Source: Apostichopus japonicus
Lineage: Eukaryota > Echinodermata > Holothuroidea > Aspidochirotida > Stichopodidae
Length of the DNA: 64,000 nucleotides
Reading direction: 5' to 3'
NCBI RefSeq assembly: GCF_037975245.1
Contig: NC_092568.1
Span: forward strand, 41,281,631-41,345,630
This document shows positions 1 through 13,438 of the stretch, one piece after another (position 1 is the stretch's first letter; every line of letters starts with the position of its first letter). The position numbers and the translations under genes were made by a program. The notes beneath the pieces are model-generated. The model saw nothing but the letters and a program-made list of their open reading frames with translations. It was not told where the DNA came from and searched no databases.

Positions 1-298
1 TCTTGTTTCATATTCTTTGTATGATAGTATTAAATGTTACAATCTGGGTGTTCCATGATATCAAACTGTAATTTATTTTTGGGTCATAGGTATAACGAAT
101 CTCTCATCGCAAGGAAGAGTAATCGAGAAAGCCATCAAAGGTATGTATTAAACAAACAGGAACAACATGTCAAAGTGTCTACCTTCTTCCTTACTACTTT
201 TCCATTCTTTCTCCCTTTTACTTCCTTTCCTATGTTTTTCTAAGTTTTGCCATTGGGCATTGAACTTTATACATGTACAGTATTATCAATTTTATGTA
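1..298. other. AT-rich DNA, nothing recognised
   Basis: No repeat, RNA gene or protein similarity is visible. A 69-codon open frame at 34-243 has no recognisable domain and looks like chance. Confidence 0.6.
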
Positions 299-430
299 CA
301 TATATATATAGTGTAGATATATATGTATATGTGTATAGTGTAGATATATATATATGTATATAGTGTAGATATATATATGTATATAATGTACATATAGATA
401 TAGATATAGAAACATACATACACACATACA
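299..430. repeat. AT-rich minisatellite
   Basis: The words GTGTAGATATATATA and TGTATAT recur at about 20-30 bp intervals, in a degenerate TA/GTAGATA array. Short open frames across it encode only Tyr/Ile/His runs and are not genes. Confidence 0.8.
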
Positions 431-480
431 GTGGAATGAACCCCTTCCTTACTGGCTTTGAACCTCTGGACAGACAACCA

Positions 481-606
481 GTGTCCATAGCCTATAGTTG
501 TTTAGGGTTTCCACATATAGCGGGAGGCCTGGGTTCGAATCCCAGTGGAGGCTGGTAGATTTTCACTGTTCTGGATGTTCCAACTCATTGCCATTTCAAA
601 TTGTAT

Positions 607-682
<76 letters not shown>

Positions 683-690
683 ATATTATA
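481..690 (+). mobile_element. Probable tRNA-derived SINE with TA tail
   Basis: The head resembles a decayed tRNA. A perfect T-arm (CTGGG-TTCGAAT-CCCAG) contains an RNA polymerase III B-box-like GGTTCGAATCC. The 7 bases before the D-arm region (GTGTCCA, 481-487) pair at six of seven positions with TGGAGGC just after the T-arm, as an acceptor stem would. The D and anticodon stems are poor, so it is not a working tRNA gene. About 60 bp of unrelated body follows and then a long TA run, the usual head-body-tail plan of a SINE. I infer the class from this plan; one copy cannot prove it. Confidence 0.45.
615..678. repeat. (AT)n microsatellite
   Basis: An uninterrupted run of about 32 AT dinucleotides. 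It forms the 3' tail of the SINE-like insertion and is likely to vary in length and be hard to assemble exactly. Confidence 0.95.
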
Positions 691-3197
691 TGTATACATA
701 TATTATGATGGAATGATAATAAAAGGCATAATATTCAAAAGTTGGAAAACTAAAAGTACATTAAATTTGTGGGACACAAGAAAATTATATTTGGGTGAAC
801 CAATTGGCTAAAAGTCAGATTTAGGAGTCTTTGCGAGTGTGTGTGTTAATATCATGTGACTAGCTGATAATTTTACAAAGTTACCACGTACAACCAAAGT
901 GCACATTTAACATGATGCCCCTGTAGCTTCTATTGCTGAGATGATCAATACTCTACGTTAGCTGCAGTTAATTTTAGCCTCATTGCCGTGTAAAGAGTTC
1001 ACCTAGTTAATTGCGATATGTGTACCTTGTAACCTGTTCGTCTCTGTATCTCTTAGATCAATACAAGGAGTGTCACATGAAAAATGCCCTTGGAGCTCAC
1101 TAGATCTCTATTGATCTTTTAAGTGAGTGCTGTTCCGCTGTTTGTGGATATGATAACATGCTTCGTCCAAAGTCCACTTTGTATTTATGGAGAAATCATT
1201 CCACTGGTTATTTTCTTGATCGATTCAACACAATTGGAAGCTTTTAAAGATATAGGCATCATTGAACAAAAGAAAATTGTTTCTGTTTTCAGATCGTAGC
1301 AAGAGCTCAAGAATTGAACCAATTGTTACTTTCTTAATATTTTTTCCAATTTATTATGTTGCTTTAGTAATACAATGCATTTAATTTCACACCCATACCT
1401 TCAATCACTCTCCCCCCCTCCCTCCCCCCCACACTCTCAAGTTTTCTCTACCCTGACTCCCAACAACCAACCCCAAAGTGCTGCACATTTTGCACTAGCA
1501 TTAGACTGTTTGTTATTCAGCAAAATTCATTGAACATCATAACAATCTGTGATAGGATTTTTGGTTATTATTTATTTTTATTTATTTCTTTATTTGTTCA
1601 TTTTTGTATGAATGTTAATAATGAAGAAACTAAAAGCTAAATTCTGCAAAATCAATTACTATGTCAAATTGTGTGACTGACAGTTAATTCTCATATTGTT
1701 TGTTTTGATAAAGAAAGTTTGCTTATCAAACAAACATTACAGAAGTTTACATCAAGTCTTAATTGAAAACCTGGATGTAAATATATACATATTTTGGGGT
1801 TGGGGGGGGGGAGGGGTTAAGTTAAATTGTGGATGTTATCAATCTCCTCCCAGCTGTAACTAATGATGTCAAACAACAGCATGAGTTTCCCAATAATACC
1901 ACATCCCACCAAAATCAGAATATCCCTTTCCCTGTCTGTATATACCAATGTCCAGTACTTACTGTTCCTTGTCATGAGAGATAAACTTCACCTTGTTTCA
2001 TACCCATTGAATGGATTTTCCTTCATTTTCTCTTGGAGAAAGCCTTGGATATATGGAAAAGACATTTCCCTAATGGGGTAATTTTGCCTGACCTAGTGGA
2101 ACTGATGTTTGGTCATTAAATAGAGAAGTCACTGTCCTTGGGAGCTTTGTGACCCCAGACATGTATGTCTGCCTTGATCTCTCTTGTGTAGAACTGATGT
2201 AGAAACTTTAAAATGTTGATATGCATCAGTAGGTTATCTCATTTCCTGTGATTCAGGGTCGTATTGGAAAATCAAAGGTTATTAACTTCATTAAAATGAT
2301 GACTGCTCAATGTTACCCAATGAAACATGCACAGAATTAGCGCCAAGAAGATGTATTTATTTGACAAGAAAGAAATAAAAAAGGGAGAGAGAAAGGAAAA
2401 GATAATAACCAAAAATGCCAGCAGCCGTACTTACATAAAAATAGCAGATTGTTGGAAGACATTACTTCTCAGTCAAATTTTCCAAAGAAGATTTGTAAGT
2501 TATTAAGCATCGATTTATCATAACTGCAATGGTATTCAAAATATGGCATTCTGACAGAAAGTTCTCAATCAAATTTCGGTGTTAATTCCAGAAAATCCTG
2601 CACAGCGCTTTCAAATATAAGAATATGCAAATTCACATTGATCATAAAAAAATGCAAGTAGCTCACAAAACAACGCTCCCTCTTAAAACACACTTGGCTT
2701 GTAAGGAATGTAGCGTAGTCGTGTAACTTGTATTATATAAATATAGAAGTATAAATAATAATGTAAATTGAACCCATAAAAATCTTATTATTAGGAAAGA
2801 CTTTACTGGAATCTGAAGCAACATGACTGAATGTCAATGGTTAATGGGAAGTTTACCCTGGTTAAATATAGGTCAAAGACAATAGGTACAATTGTGCTTA
2901 ACCTGATAAGCAATAAGAGGATTATAGAGGATACCAGAAAACCAGAACTTCATGAATGTTTTTATGAGGTCTCTGCGTAATTAGAATATTGCAGCAAAGT
3001 GGTGTATGAGCCTGTGGGAAAAACCGGTAGGACATAGCAATTACTGGTACAACTCTAGTCTATGTAGCAATATGTCTGGATTACAGGAAAGACATCCATG
3101 TATATTAAATGAAGCAGATCCTGTTATTAGTCGCTCACGTCTTCATATTGTCAGATCTAAGCAGTATCTCAGCTATGAAGACAAACTGAAGTAATAT
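691..3197. other. Non-coding DNA, no gene recognised
   Basis: AT-rich sequence with short homopolymer tracts (C-rich near 1410-1430, G-rich near 1797-1815). The open frames are under 75 codons and show no domain, so I see no gene here. Confidence 0.55.
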
Positions 3198-3650
3198 CCG
3201 TAACTCAGCAGTCATGACCTTGAGAGTTAGTTACTAGTATTAATGTAATATATGTGATAATCCATAGACTAGTGAATATATATTCTACACTGCAAAGAAC
3301 AGTATAAAACTAAACACGAAACTGTAATATTCATCCGTAACTCGGTAGTCATGACCTTGAGAGTTAGTTACTAGTATTAATGTAATCTATGTAATAATCC
3401 ATACACTACTAAATATATATTCTTACACTGCAAAGAAAAGTATAAAACTAAACATAAAACTGCCATATACAACCGTAACTCAGCAGTCATGACCTTGAGA
3501 GTTAGTTACTAATATTAATGTAATCTATGTGTTAATACATTCACTACTAAATATATATTCTACACTGCAAAGAAAAGTATAAAACTAAGCACAAAACTGT
3601 AATATTCATCCGTAACTCAGTAGTAATAACCTTGAGAGTTAGTTATGTAA
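3198..3650. repeat. 137-bp tandem repeat, about 3.3 copies
   Basis: The word CCGTAACTC starts units at 3198, 3335, 3473 and 3610, giving periods of 137, 138 and 137 bp. Each unit continues with a CTTGAGAGTTAGTTACTA-type segment and later CACTGCAAAGAA. Copies differ by scattered substitutions and the last one is partial. Confidence 0.93.
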
Positions 3651-5579
3651 GAGTCTCTAATTAAAAATTTGTTTTCTATTTGGCTCCAAGAAATGACTTG
3701 TGTCTGCACTTATTTGTTTTTTTCATAGACAATTATTTGGTAGAATATAAAAGTTTAATTTTGTTTCTCTTCGATTCCTATTTTTATTTTATTTTTCCAT
3801 TTCCATTTCCTGTTTGTATTTTCTTTGTTTTTACCATTCCTGTTCCTTAAAATGGAAACGTGATCAGTTTAGATCTGATAAAAGAGTTCGGGGTTTTGTC
3901 TCTTTGACTGTTTCCAAATTAATTCTTTGTCAAATTCTCTTTGATAACTTGCTCTTCTTGTATAGTTTGTTGTGCTCAACGATGTCAAAGATATTAACTG
4001 CACAGTCGTTACTCTCAAGAACCTAACCCACTTTAAGATCCATGAAAGAGAGTATATATAGACTGTTCATGTCCATCACTTAGATTTAATGGCATTTCGG
4101 TTGACAATGTCTGTGAGAAATAATATACACAACTGAATGAATTTATACAAGTACTTTGTCATACATGAAGTAATAATAAACTAAGTGCATTACAGTTTGG
4201 AGTAAAATGAAATGAAGCTTATTATCTGGGAACCATTTATCTGACATTGTGTAGCGAAATACCACACAAAAGGAAAACTGTATATAGATAGATATATATA
4301 TAAAAAAGAATGTCAAGCTGTTGAGAAAAAGTCATTAGTACTTTCATAATTTCTTGATGTATTAAATTGACAGACAATTTAAAATGTCAAGAAATGCAAG
4401 TAGTAATTATTTCCTGAATAACCTGCTAAATTACTGTATAGTTATCTGCATTAATATTCAAGATTTGGTCAAATTTGGGTCAGAAAAAGAGACAAGTTGG
4501 GGGCCTACTACCAATGGAATGAAGGGCATGTTTTAAACTTATGACATGATGATTTGGAGATTGATGCATTATTATACTTGAAGGTCAAGGTATTGAACCA
4601 CCTGGGCAGTGTAATGACTGGCATATATATATACCAGAAGAAAAGCAGATGGTAGGTGATAAATATGTCCCATCTGGCAGAAAATGTCTGGCAAGCCTGG
4701 ATAGTTTATGATGCAAAATCTATTCAATCAGGATTTGTAGTTACTCCAAAAAAAAACAGGGGAAAAAACACCAAGAAGAGTTTAGTGTACTTTCTGTTGA
4801 ACTGTTACTGTATTTATGAAAAAAACAAATCAAGGCTTGTCCACAGTTGGGACAAGTGTCATTTCCTGCAAGTGTTTTGACCCTATTTCCTTGAACATTG
4901 TTGAGATGAAGCAGTCAGGATTGTAGACTTCCCCCCACAGAGGAAGCGGGGTCCACCTAAACAGCTCCAGCTGAACAGGGCACACATGGTTACATTTTGT
5001 GGATCGTATACCTCTCTACTGCTTATCAGAAATCTTTGCCTTCTCTGCCAGTAATGACTTAACCACATGTTGCACCATACACTGGCAATGTATACTCGAG
5101 CAAAACAGTATGGTGATGTTGTTGCTATATGTGGTAAGTGTGCACTAAGCTCCATAAGTGTGACCTTTCATGATGCCACTGCAAGTTGTGACAGTTAATA
5201 GTGTGCATTGAAAATTATATATTAGATGAAATCAAATTGTAATGAAAATTAAAAGAAGCCCAAAGGGTTTGCCTGTAATGTATGACTCCTCTATAGGGAT
5301 TTAAAGATAATTGTCACCACTAAATTACCTTATATAGTAAGCAACATTTTTTTGGGGGGGGTGGGGCCGAGATTCACTTTGCTGAAAGCTTCTAAAATGT
5401 ATGACAGAAATTATCAACTAGTGATACTTTTAACAACTTGTCAATAACAAGACTAGAAGATGGAAAGAAATCTTGTTTTCAAAGTCTTTTTAACCATGTA
5501 TAGTGAGTTTTACATTTGCTTAATTGCTTCAAGTCATATAGGCTCTTGCAAAATGTTACTAATTTACATTGCATTCCAT
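3651..5579. other. Non-coding DNA, no gene recognised
   Basis: AT-rich sequence with small TATA runs near 4290 and 4625 and a G-rich tract at 5355. Open frames of 70-90 codons (for example 4883-5155 on the minus strand) lack recognisable domains or splice context. Confidence 0.5.
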
Positions 5580-6275
5580 AGAATTTCAGATTCATACAAG
5601 TCTTTATGGTGCTCAGATTCATACAAATAATTATGGTGTTCATATTCATACAAGTTTTTGTGGTGTTCAGATTCAAACAATTCATTATGGTGTTCATATT
5701 CATACAAGTCATTATGGTGTTCAGATTCATACAAGTCATTATGGTGTTCAGATTCATACAAGTCATGGTGTTCAGATTCAGACAAGTCATTATGGTGTTC
5801 AGATTCATACAAGTCATTATGGTGTTCAGATTCATACAAGTCATTATGGTGTTCAGATTCAAACAAGTCATTATGGTGTTCAGATTCATACAAGTCTTTT
5901 TGGTGTTAAGATGCATACACGTCATTAAAGTGTTCAGATTCAGAGAATTCATTATGGTGTTCAGATTCATACAAGTCATTATGGTGTTCAGATACATACA
6001 AGTCATTATGGTGTTCAGATTCATACAATTCATTATGGTGTTCAGATTCAGACTTATTTTGGTGTTCAGATTCATACAAGTCATTATGGTGTTCAGATTC
6101 ATACAAGTTATTTTGGTGTTCAGATTCATACAAGTCATTATGGTGTTCAGATTCATACAAGTCATTATGGTGTTCAGATTCATACAAGTCATTATGGTGT
6201 TCAGATTCATACAAGTCATTATGGTGTTCATATTCAGACTTATTTTGGTGTTCAGATTCATACAAGTTATGGTGT
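5580..6275. repeat. 27-bp minisatellite, about 25 copies
   Basis: The unit is built around CATTATGGTGTTCAGATTC followed by ATACAAGT. A few shorter units contain GACTTATTTTGGTG. Because 27 is a multiple of 3 and the unit lacks stops in several frames, frames of up to 260 codons stay open on both strands. They encode only low-complexity nonapeptide repeats and I do not regard them as genes. Confidence 0.95.
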
Positions 6276-6469
6276 TATTTTCTTTCTTTTTTCTTGTTCA
6301 TATTCTTCTATACAGTTCTGCAAAGTTTTTCTATTCGCAAAAATGTAAAAATGTTTGATGAGCTAAGTTTCAAATGGAAATCTCTTTCTAAATTATCATT
6401 TTCATATTCATTTGCCTCTCCATATTGTAACATATTAACAGGTTGCTATAGTGTGTTTAATCTGCATTC

Positions 6470-6487
6470 AACCCCCCCCCCCCCCCC
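6470..6487. repeat. Poly-C tract
   Basis: A run of C broken only by a single A near its 3' end. Such homopolymers recur in the window (7101, 13413, 36790, 38389) and are prone to length error. Confidence 0.9.
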
Positions 6488-6560
6488 ACCGACAGATGTG
6501 CCAAAATATATGCAATACTCTTTTTTTTTTAACTTTTCCAAAATGAATCAAACATCCAAT

Positions 6561-7000
6561 ACATGTTAATCCCAAGGTCTATAGCTTACATTACAAAGGC
6601 ATAAACAGGATGAGCTCATACTGTGAAGATTTGACTGGAAAACGGTCAATTAGCTATATGTGGTAACGACCATTTCCAACATTAAAGCAGGCTTGTTATA
6701 GAAGTTCGTCGGGCAACTGGATAGACGTACCAGGTAACGATGGTTTTACGATCGTTAGTTAATGTCACTTGGAAGTTGGTAAAAAGTCTAAAACATGTTA
6801 ATCCCAAGGTCTTAGCATACATTATCAAAGCATAAAACAGGGTGATCTCATACTGTGAAGATTTTGCTGAAAAACAGTAACAAGTTTCTATGTCCTATCT
6901 CAGTATGTGTTTACGACCTTTCCAAATGTTACAGCAGCCTGCTGACGTATGGGACTTAGTTCCAAACAGTAAATCTAACTTTTCCAAAGTGTGTAGGTGA
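6561..7000. repeat. Diverged 232-bp tandem duplication
   Basis: ACATGTTAATCCCAAGGTCT begins at 6561 and again, slightly changed, at 6793. CTCATACTGTGAAGATTT and an ACGACC-TTTCCAA segment follow at similar offsets in both copies. Divergence is clear, so this is older than the 222-bp array at 39.7 kb. Confidence 0.8.
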
Positions 7001-8740
7001 CATATGGTAATAGAATGGTAATATTACAAAACTTGCTTTATGGGTAAAGTCTTAACAAAATTATGACGGGAGTTAATGGTTTTAAACTTATCCATCTAGA
7101 CCCCCCCCCCCCCTTAAAATAAAAGAGCCGCTTTGATGTAACAGTTAATAATGAAACCTGCATCGTTATCATTGTAGCCACAAACGTGTTTGCTCTCTTA
7201 GACTTGTTTATAATTCTGCCTCTCATCCGCGAGATGGTTAAAGACGAGCAAGGTCCTCGTCCACCCCCGAGAAAGTGTTTACATAAATACAGTTTGATAC
7301 AACGTCAGTGAGTTGTCAGGTCTGCAATGTTTACTAAGTCATTAACTCTCAGATTTCACTCTAAACTTAAAATTGAGCAAACACAGAGACATTCAGCCGC
7401 TTCCGCAGTCAGAGAGAAATTATCTGATCGTTTGCTTTGGGAAAAAAAACAGCTAACTTTAAAAATGGCATCAAATTATAATACCAACGTCAATACAAAG
7501 AGGTTCAATTAATCTGAGGTCGTATTCTTGCTTTGAGTAGCTTAATGCAAGAAATGTTCTGCCCGATTAGACAGAATCTAATTCTGTGCCCGTCTCAAAG
7601 TGTGTCGTCCGAACCAAAAGCCAAACGATTGCTCTCATTAATATTAGGATTGAAGGGATGGCTTCTGTTCTATCTTCCACTTTACATCAGAAATTAGTGA
7701 ATTGAAGGTTTTGTTTACTTGCTAATGGGGTTGTGAGTTGTTTGCTAAACACATACAGACATCACTGCCATAGATTTATAACGAAACAGAACTTTTCACA
7801 GAGCCCATAATAATTATATATATGCTTGTGTCTCGTTGGGCTATCATTTTAACATGACATATATACACACATGTGGTGGATGTATGTATCAAATATGGAA
7901 TAAGAATTTGGCTGAGTCATACCTGCATCCATTGAAAAATATATGATAATTGTCAAAAAATTTGAAGGATTTAAAATGTCATCTTGGAATTTACACGAGT
8001 CATGCATGACTTCCATATATGGCTTAATGATGTATAGGTTCTATGTACAATTCTTAACAATACATTTAAACATTTTGTACTGATCTTTAGTCAATTCTGG
8101 AAGAAGACTTTGCAAGCAAATATGAAAACAAAGTGTTGAAAACAACTGAGCTTTTAATGATGTGTTTAAAGTTGAATTATGTTGCTCTACACATTACAAC
8201 GTATTTCATGCTGTTGACATGAGGAAATGAACTGTATGTTCAGCTGTAACTGATGTGGGGATTCGTCATACTGATAGGGAACATCCCAGGAAACATTTGT
8301 TTGGCATTTGTTCTGATTAACGCCAGTCTGTGACCAATCAAAGTAACAATTTGTAATGAATTTGTTACAGGTGGAATGTTTACGTGTACCTTCCTTGATC
8401 GTTAAGTGAAAGATAATGTACCTCCAAACAAAAAGAATGAAAGAAGCTCAGTCATATGGGTTCTAATAATCGTCCTACATTGCTTGAACAGAATGATAAA
8501 AACCTGTTGCAGAACATAGCTTTTGAAGTGGAATGGTTGGGCTTGTGAAGTATTGAGGCAAGCTCGGATGGGAGGATAAGTGATGAGGCAATTAAGTCAG
8601 TGGAGTAGTTGAGAGGTGCAAGGGAGGCAGGCAGGTACACGCAGTTTATACTGAATTTGTATTAGGACAGCTGCTGGAAGGGGGAGGTTTTATGAGGAGG
8701 ATGGGGGGAGGGGTGAGGAGCAATCGTATTACAGATATAT
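7001..8740. other. Non-coding DNA, no gene recognised
   Basis: No coding or RNA signal seen. A poly-C run lies near 7101-7113. Short open frames (for example 7327-7512 plus) have no recognisable features. Confidence 0.5.
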
Positions 8741-9010
8741 CCAGAGACTTTAGGATTGTATTGTCATATACTCATCTTGTTGGCTGATAGTTTCATTGAT
8801 TCATTCAAGTGCTATTAGGTAGTCCACTGGTAAGGAAGCCAATGGGAGTAGGAGGGGAGGGGGACCTGGGGCAGAGAGGCAGTTATGTACAATAAAAACT
8901 GATTCATATTGTCTACAGAGACCTTAGTAGACTCTACTATCATATCCTCCACTTGTTGACTGACCGTTTCATTGATTCATTCACACTGTTGGGAAGTTCA
9001 CTGTTAAGAG
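8741..9010. repeat. Diverged ~175-bp duplication
   Basis: CAGAGACTTTAG with GTTTCATTGATTCATTCA and a later CACTGGTAAG segment (8742-8835) is echoed by CAGAGACCTTAG, GTTTCATTGATTCATTCA and CACTGTTAAG (8916-9010). This is an old two-copy duplication. Confidence 0.65.
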
Positions 9011-10907
9011 TTTCAAGGGCACTTGAGATCATAGCAATTGAGTTTCCATTTAAGGGAATTTTCAAAATAAACAGTTAAATGTAAGTTGAACTGTTGAGTA
9101 GGGTATCTGAACACACTAAGGATTTCCCTGAGGCACACATATCATTGATAGATATGCTTCTATATAGAGTGAGAGAGGTTCATTCTAGGGAGTACTTTCT
9201 GCTGTTGGATCATACGCTGATGTGAATGACACATAACAAGCATTGCTTGAATGTGGCCTAATTCTATGGTACCAGGGTTAACTGCACAACCCCATTCTAT
9301 TTATCTCCATTTAAACAACTTTGTTTGTTTTTTTATTTGTTCGGTATTAAAACTACTCGCATGATGATTATAATTACATGTGCCGAAACTGTTGGCCATA
9401 AAAGTCACCCTGACAATAACCAAGTCTCCTGCACTCTTCATCTCTGTACTTACCAAGAAGTAATCAAAACTGAGGAGCATTGGAAATTACAAACTGGTTA
9501 AGGAACCAAGATGTGGGTGGGTTCATATATATAACTATATGCAATATATAAATACTGTTAGTCAGATATTAATGATGAGCCTTATAGCTATAAAATGGTT
9601 CAATGAGAGAGAAATATTCAAAAAGTTACCTAACAGTAACCATATATATATAAATTAGTGAACACTGTAGGCAAAATTTACATACTTAAAATGTCAGCTT
9701 CGATACATTGGGAAAGTTCACAAATTATTCCACTAAATGAAAATAACTGAACCTAAGGACTTGAATCTGCATTGATATGTCAGTTGTGTCCGCCCCCATC
9801 CCCATCCTGTTAACCTCTCCCTCCTTCCAAAATAACAATGTTCAAAGTTCATGTATTTTAAGTTAAATGAGTTTTTGCTTTCAATATTATATATTATGTT
9901 TTAGCGAAAGGAGAACCCTATCATATTGATACCCAAGAACCACTGCTGGCATTGTAAAGTGCTTAGATTTGTCCCTGTCCCATAAACAAGTGGGACTAAA
10001 TGACTACTATGGATGAGTTAAGACCATAATACAAAGCCAGTTTTATGTCCTTGTGGTGAACCATGGCTTTAATACTCTGCTGTTTATTGCCTCTTGTCTA
10101 GTATCAAACTCCATCTTACTCTGTAGTTTTATCGGCCAGCCTTCTAAGTAGTATCTACACTCCAAGGACGTTCTAACATATGGGTCAATAATGTGCCACT
10201 GTTGCAGAGTCGATTGCACGGCTTCCTCACCGAATGTCCCTGCATGCATTTAATAGCGGAATAGGGAACGTATATGGTCTGATCGTTTTCGATGGTAAAA
10301 TTACACGTGACTGGGAATGAAGTCTCTGCGATTAGCCTTAAAAAGTCAAGATTTTATGAGTTTGGCAAAGGCGTCACCGAGCAGCATCCCGCCCAATGTA
10401 GGTCAGCATGTTTGTGCAGTTTTACGTTTCTTCTCGAAATCAATGCCCAAAAACTTGATCCAAAAAGCGATGGAAATTTTGTTTTTCCTTTCTTAAAACT
10501 TTTATTCTGGAAAGGAATCTTGCAGCTAGGGTGTTGAAATGGAAGCCTGTATTGATTTTCTGTTGTCCTAATGGGCATCAGTATCAAGGGTGAAGCATTC
10601 TCACATGAATTAGACCTGCAGTAGTCCTCACCACTACCTGAATCAGGAACAGAGACACATTCCAACTTAACAGTATCTAGAACTATCTGTCACCAGAGTT
10701 CATGCATATGCATACATTAAGTTCTTCCTCCCTTTTCTGGAGTGTTTATTGGAAGTATAGAGTTACAGGGAAAACTTTACTTGCCCAGTTATAAGAATCG
10801 TTCAGAGATCTGAAGGTCTCCTACACTCATGTCGTCAGTGTTCCATTGGGCTTGATGGTTACAGTATAATGACCAAGGTGTCAGATGTGTCTGCAGGGCA
10901 TAGAAAC
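9011..10907. other. Non-coding DNA, no gene recognised
   Basis: Two minus-strand open frames, 10043-10249 (68 codons) and 10354-10665 (103 codons), have fairly balanced amino-acid composition. I recognise no domain, and neither has a convincing splice context. They could be fragments of an unknown element or chance. Confidence 0.45.
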
Positions 10908-10936
10908 ATTAATTAATTAATTAATTAATTAATTAA
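10908..10936. repeat. (ATTA)n microsatellite
   Basis: About seven uninterrupted ATTA units. Confidence 0.95.
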
Positions 10937-13438
10937 CCATTATTAGTTGATTGCATTTGTAGATATCTTTGATTAAAGATACAATCTTTGTTAAATTCTG
11001 CTGTAAGTTTAAATCTTGGTTGCTATCACCTCTTTGTCAGGATTCCATTTCAAATCTACATGTGACCTGTATATTATGTTGTGTATATTATAATATCGAT
11101 TGTATTGATTGGAGCTTATTACATCTATAGCACAGAGCTTAGGTACCATGATTGTCATTGGCATTAGAAGAATCATTTCAAAATAGTTAATGATTGCACC
11201 ATGATTAATGCATACTCTTTGATAACGGTACTCCAACATGACAGAATTCTGTATTATGATATTACGATAGGTAGGTAATTCTATCACTGTATAGCTTACA
11301 TTTTTGCTTTGAGCTCTCTGTTTGAAATATCTAGACTCTTTGTTCTTGTTCGATATTTAGAGCCTAGTTTAATGTACATACCTAAACAAGGTGCTGAAAT
11401 ATTAAGTCATGTTCAACTGTACTTGCTTGTTGTCAATGCCACTTATTTCCCCTCCAATTCCTTCATCACCAGCTGTTCCCCTTAATCTCTGCAGTTGTAA
11501 CCCCTGTCCCACCGCCCCCTTAACCCCTCCGTGACCACCAAGAATTAAATCCTCATAACTAATACAAAACTGATATTCCAAATAGCAGGTAGGCGATAAG
11601 GTCGTTGATTATTTTCAGTGATCAATATATTGGCCTGTATTGGTTTGTTATCTGTGTTAATCCTGCATCCAATCTGGAAGCATTTGGTCCTACATGGATT
11701 GGCAATGATATACATCATTGCAGTAGGAGCTGTTAGGGGAAATCACTAGACAGCAACAAACAAATGACTTTTGGAAGCATTAAATTCAGTCATTCTTTAT
11801 GCCTCACATTGGTATGCTTTGTTTTACATATATGGTGATGGTGTCCTCAAGTCCTGCTCTAGGGGTAGCTGTATCCACTACAACATATTCATTTGTCTTG
11901 TCCCCTTTATTAATAATTTTTACCTCAACAAATTGAAATATTTCATATCTTGTCCCCTCTGATTTGCTGTGATAAACATTCTTCTGTACTGGAGGTCTTT
12001 AACCCAGTAAAGCACTTGACCTCCAATATATTACTTCACAAACAGTCCTACTGCAAATTTGCACTTTTGAACAAGCGACAAAAAAAAAATCAGAAAAGGT
12101 CATGGAAAGAGGGCGCCATCCGACTATTATTGAAGCTATTTAGTCTAGGTAAAAACTCTCTGTTAAGTGCCCTCATTTTCTTTACTGATTGTTGTTGCTT
12201 TTGTTTCTTCAGTTTCATTTTTAATTTTTTTTCATAAATTGGCAATGTACCTTCTTTTTTTTCCCTGTTTTTTTTTTGTTCCTTTTTTTCTGCGTTAGTT
12301 TCTGTTTAATTTCACTCACATATATCTGGCAAATGTTTACAAGGGCTTGAATAAATTGTAACTAACCAGCAGATGGTTGGTGAGTATTCTTTGGAAATAT
12401 AATCTTTTTGGGGGTAGGAAAAAAAGAATGAGACGCTTTTTGTGCGATGTAGTGAGCAATGACTTTTTATGCCAAAACAGCCTGAGGGAGAAGAAAGCTG
12501 ACACCATTCAAGTTCATCCACCTCTGCTTGCGATTTCATCGTCAATGAAAGGATATGATTCACCAGACGGAATTAAAATCACGCAAAAAGGGATTGAAAC
12601 TGAATTACACACTTAGCTTAGGCAGCGTGTACATCTAGCGAGAGAGCGCGAGAGAGATGCTATCTGCTCATCACAACATGGCTTTGCTTGATACAGTTCA
12701 GTGACAAGAAAGACATAATAGGGAAATACAGGGAATGGATGTGTTTTGCTTAGCTTAATACAGGAAATGTTTCTGACCCTCTTGCTGAAATCTCTTAAAT
12801 CCAAAAGGAAAGCAAGCGAGACCTTTTTGAAGGGGTGGAACGGAAAATATGTTTTTGAGATTGGGCTTGGTCTTGAGGTGCAGAGTTTGCTATTATTATT
12901 GCTAGGAAATGCAAATAAGTAAACCAAGTTCAGATCGGGTCATGGTCTATTGATGTAGGGCAATATATTTAATAGGGGAATTAATAACAACGAAAATAGT
13001 CGGAGGTGCTGAACAAATAAAGGAAGTGAGAATATCTATTTTCAAAAGCATTTTAATTCTCATAATATCATTAGAGTTGGCATGTTAATCACATGCTTTG
13101 CAGGCTGACTTGAACGGACAAGTAAAAATGTCATATTAAACACACAATATAAGCTCCTCCAGATATGTGGAGGGGGGCAGGGGTGGGGGATTACTTCCAG
13201 TGGCGAGCAGTGGTGGTGTCACCATCTCATTGACTGTGTTTAGTGACATTTTTAATTCAAATTTCTGATGAATGGCGTTTTAGATACCTTCAAGTTCAAT
13301 GTGAAATGAATGATTGGTACTTTGTTTAAACTTCTTCTAGCATATTTAGGCTCAGTGCACTATGAAGCAATTACTCCTACCAGTTTTGCTCCCTCATATT
13401 TCCCACCTCCCCCCCCCCCCTCCCAACTTAACTCAGAC
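10937..13438. other. Non-coding DNA, no gene recognised
   Basis: AT-rich with T-runs near 12220-12290 and a GAGA-rich stretch near 12638-12655. Open frames are up to 104 codons (12613-12927 minus) without recognisable domains. Confidence 0.5.

Noticed and set aside
5479-6358. Frames of 250-260 codons on both strands made of nonapeptide repeats
   Set aside because: They are by-products of the 27-bp minisatellite: several frames on both strands are open at once and none has unique sequence beyond the array.
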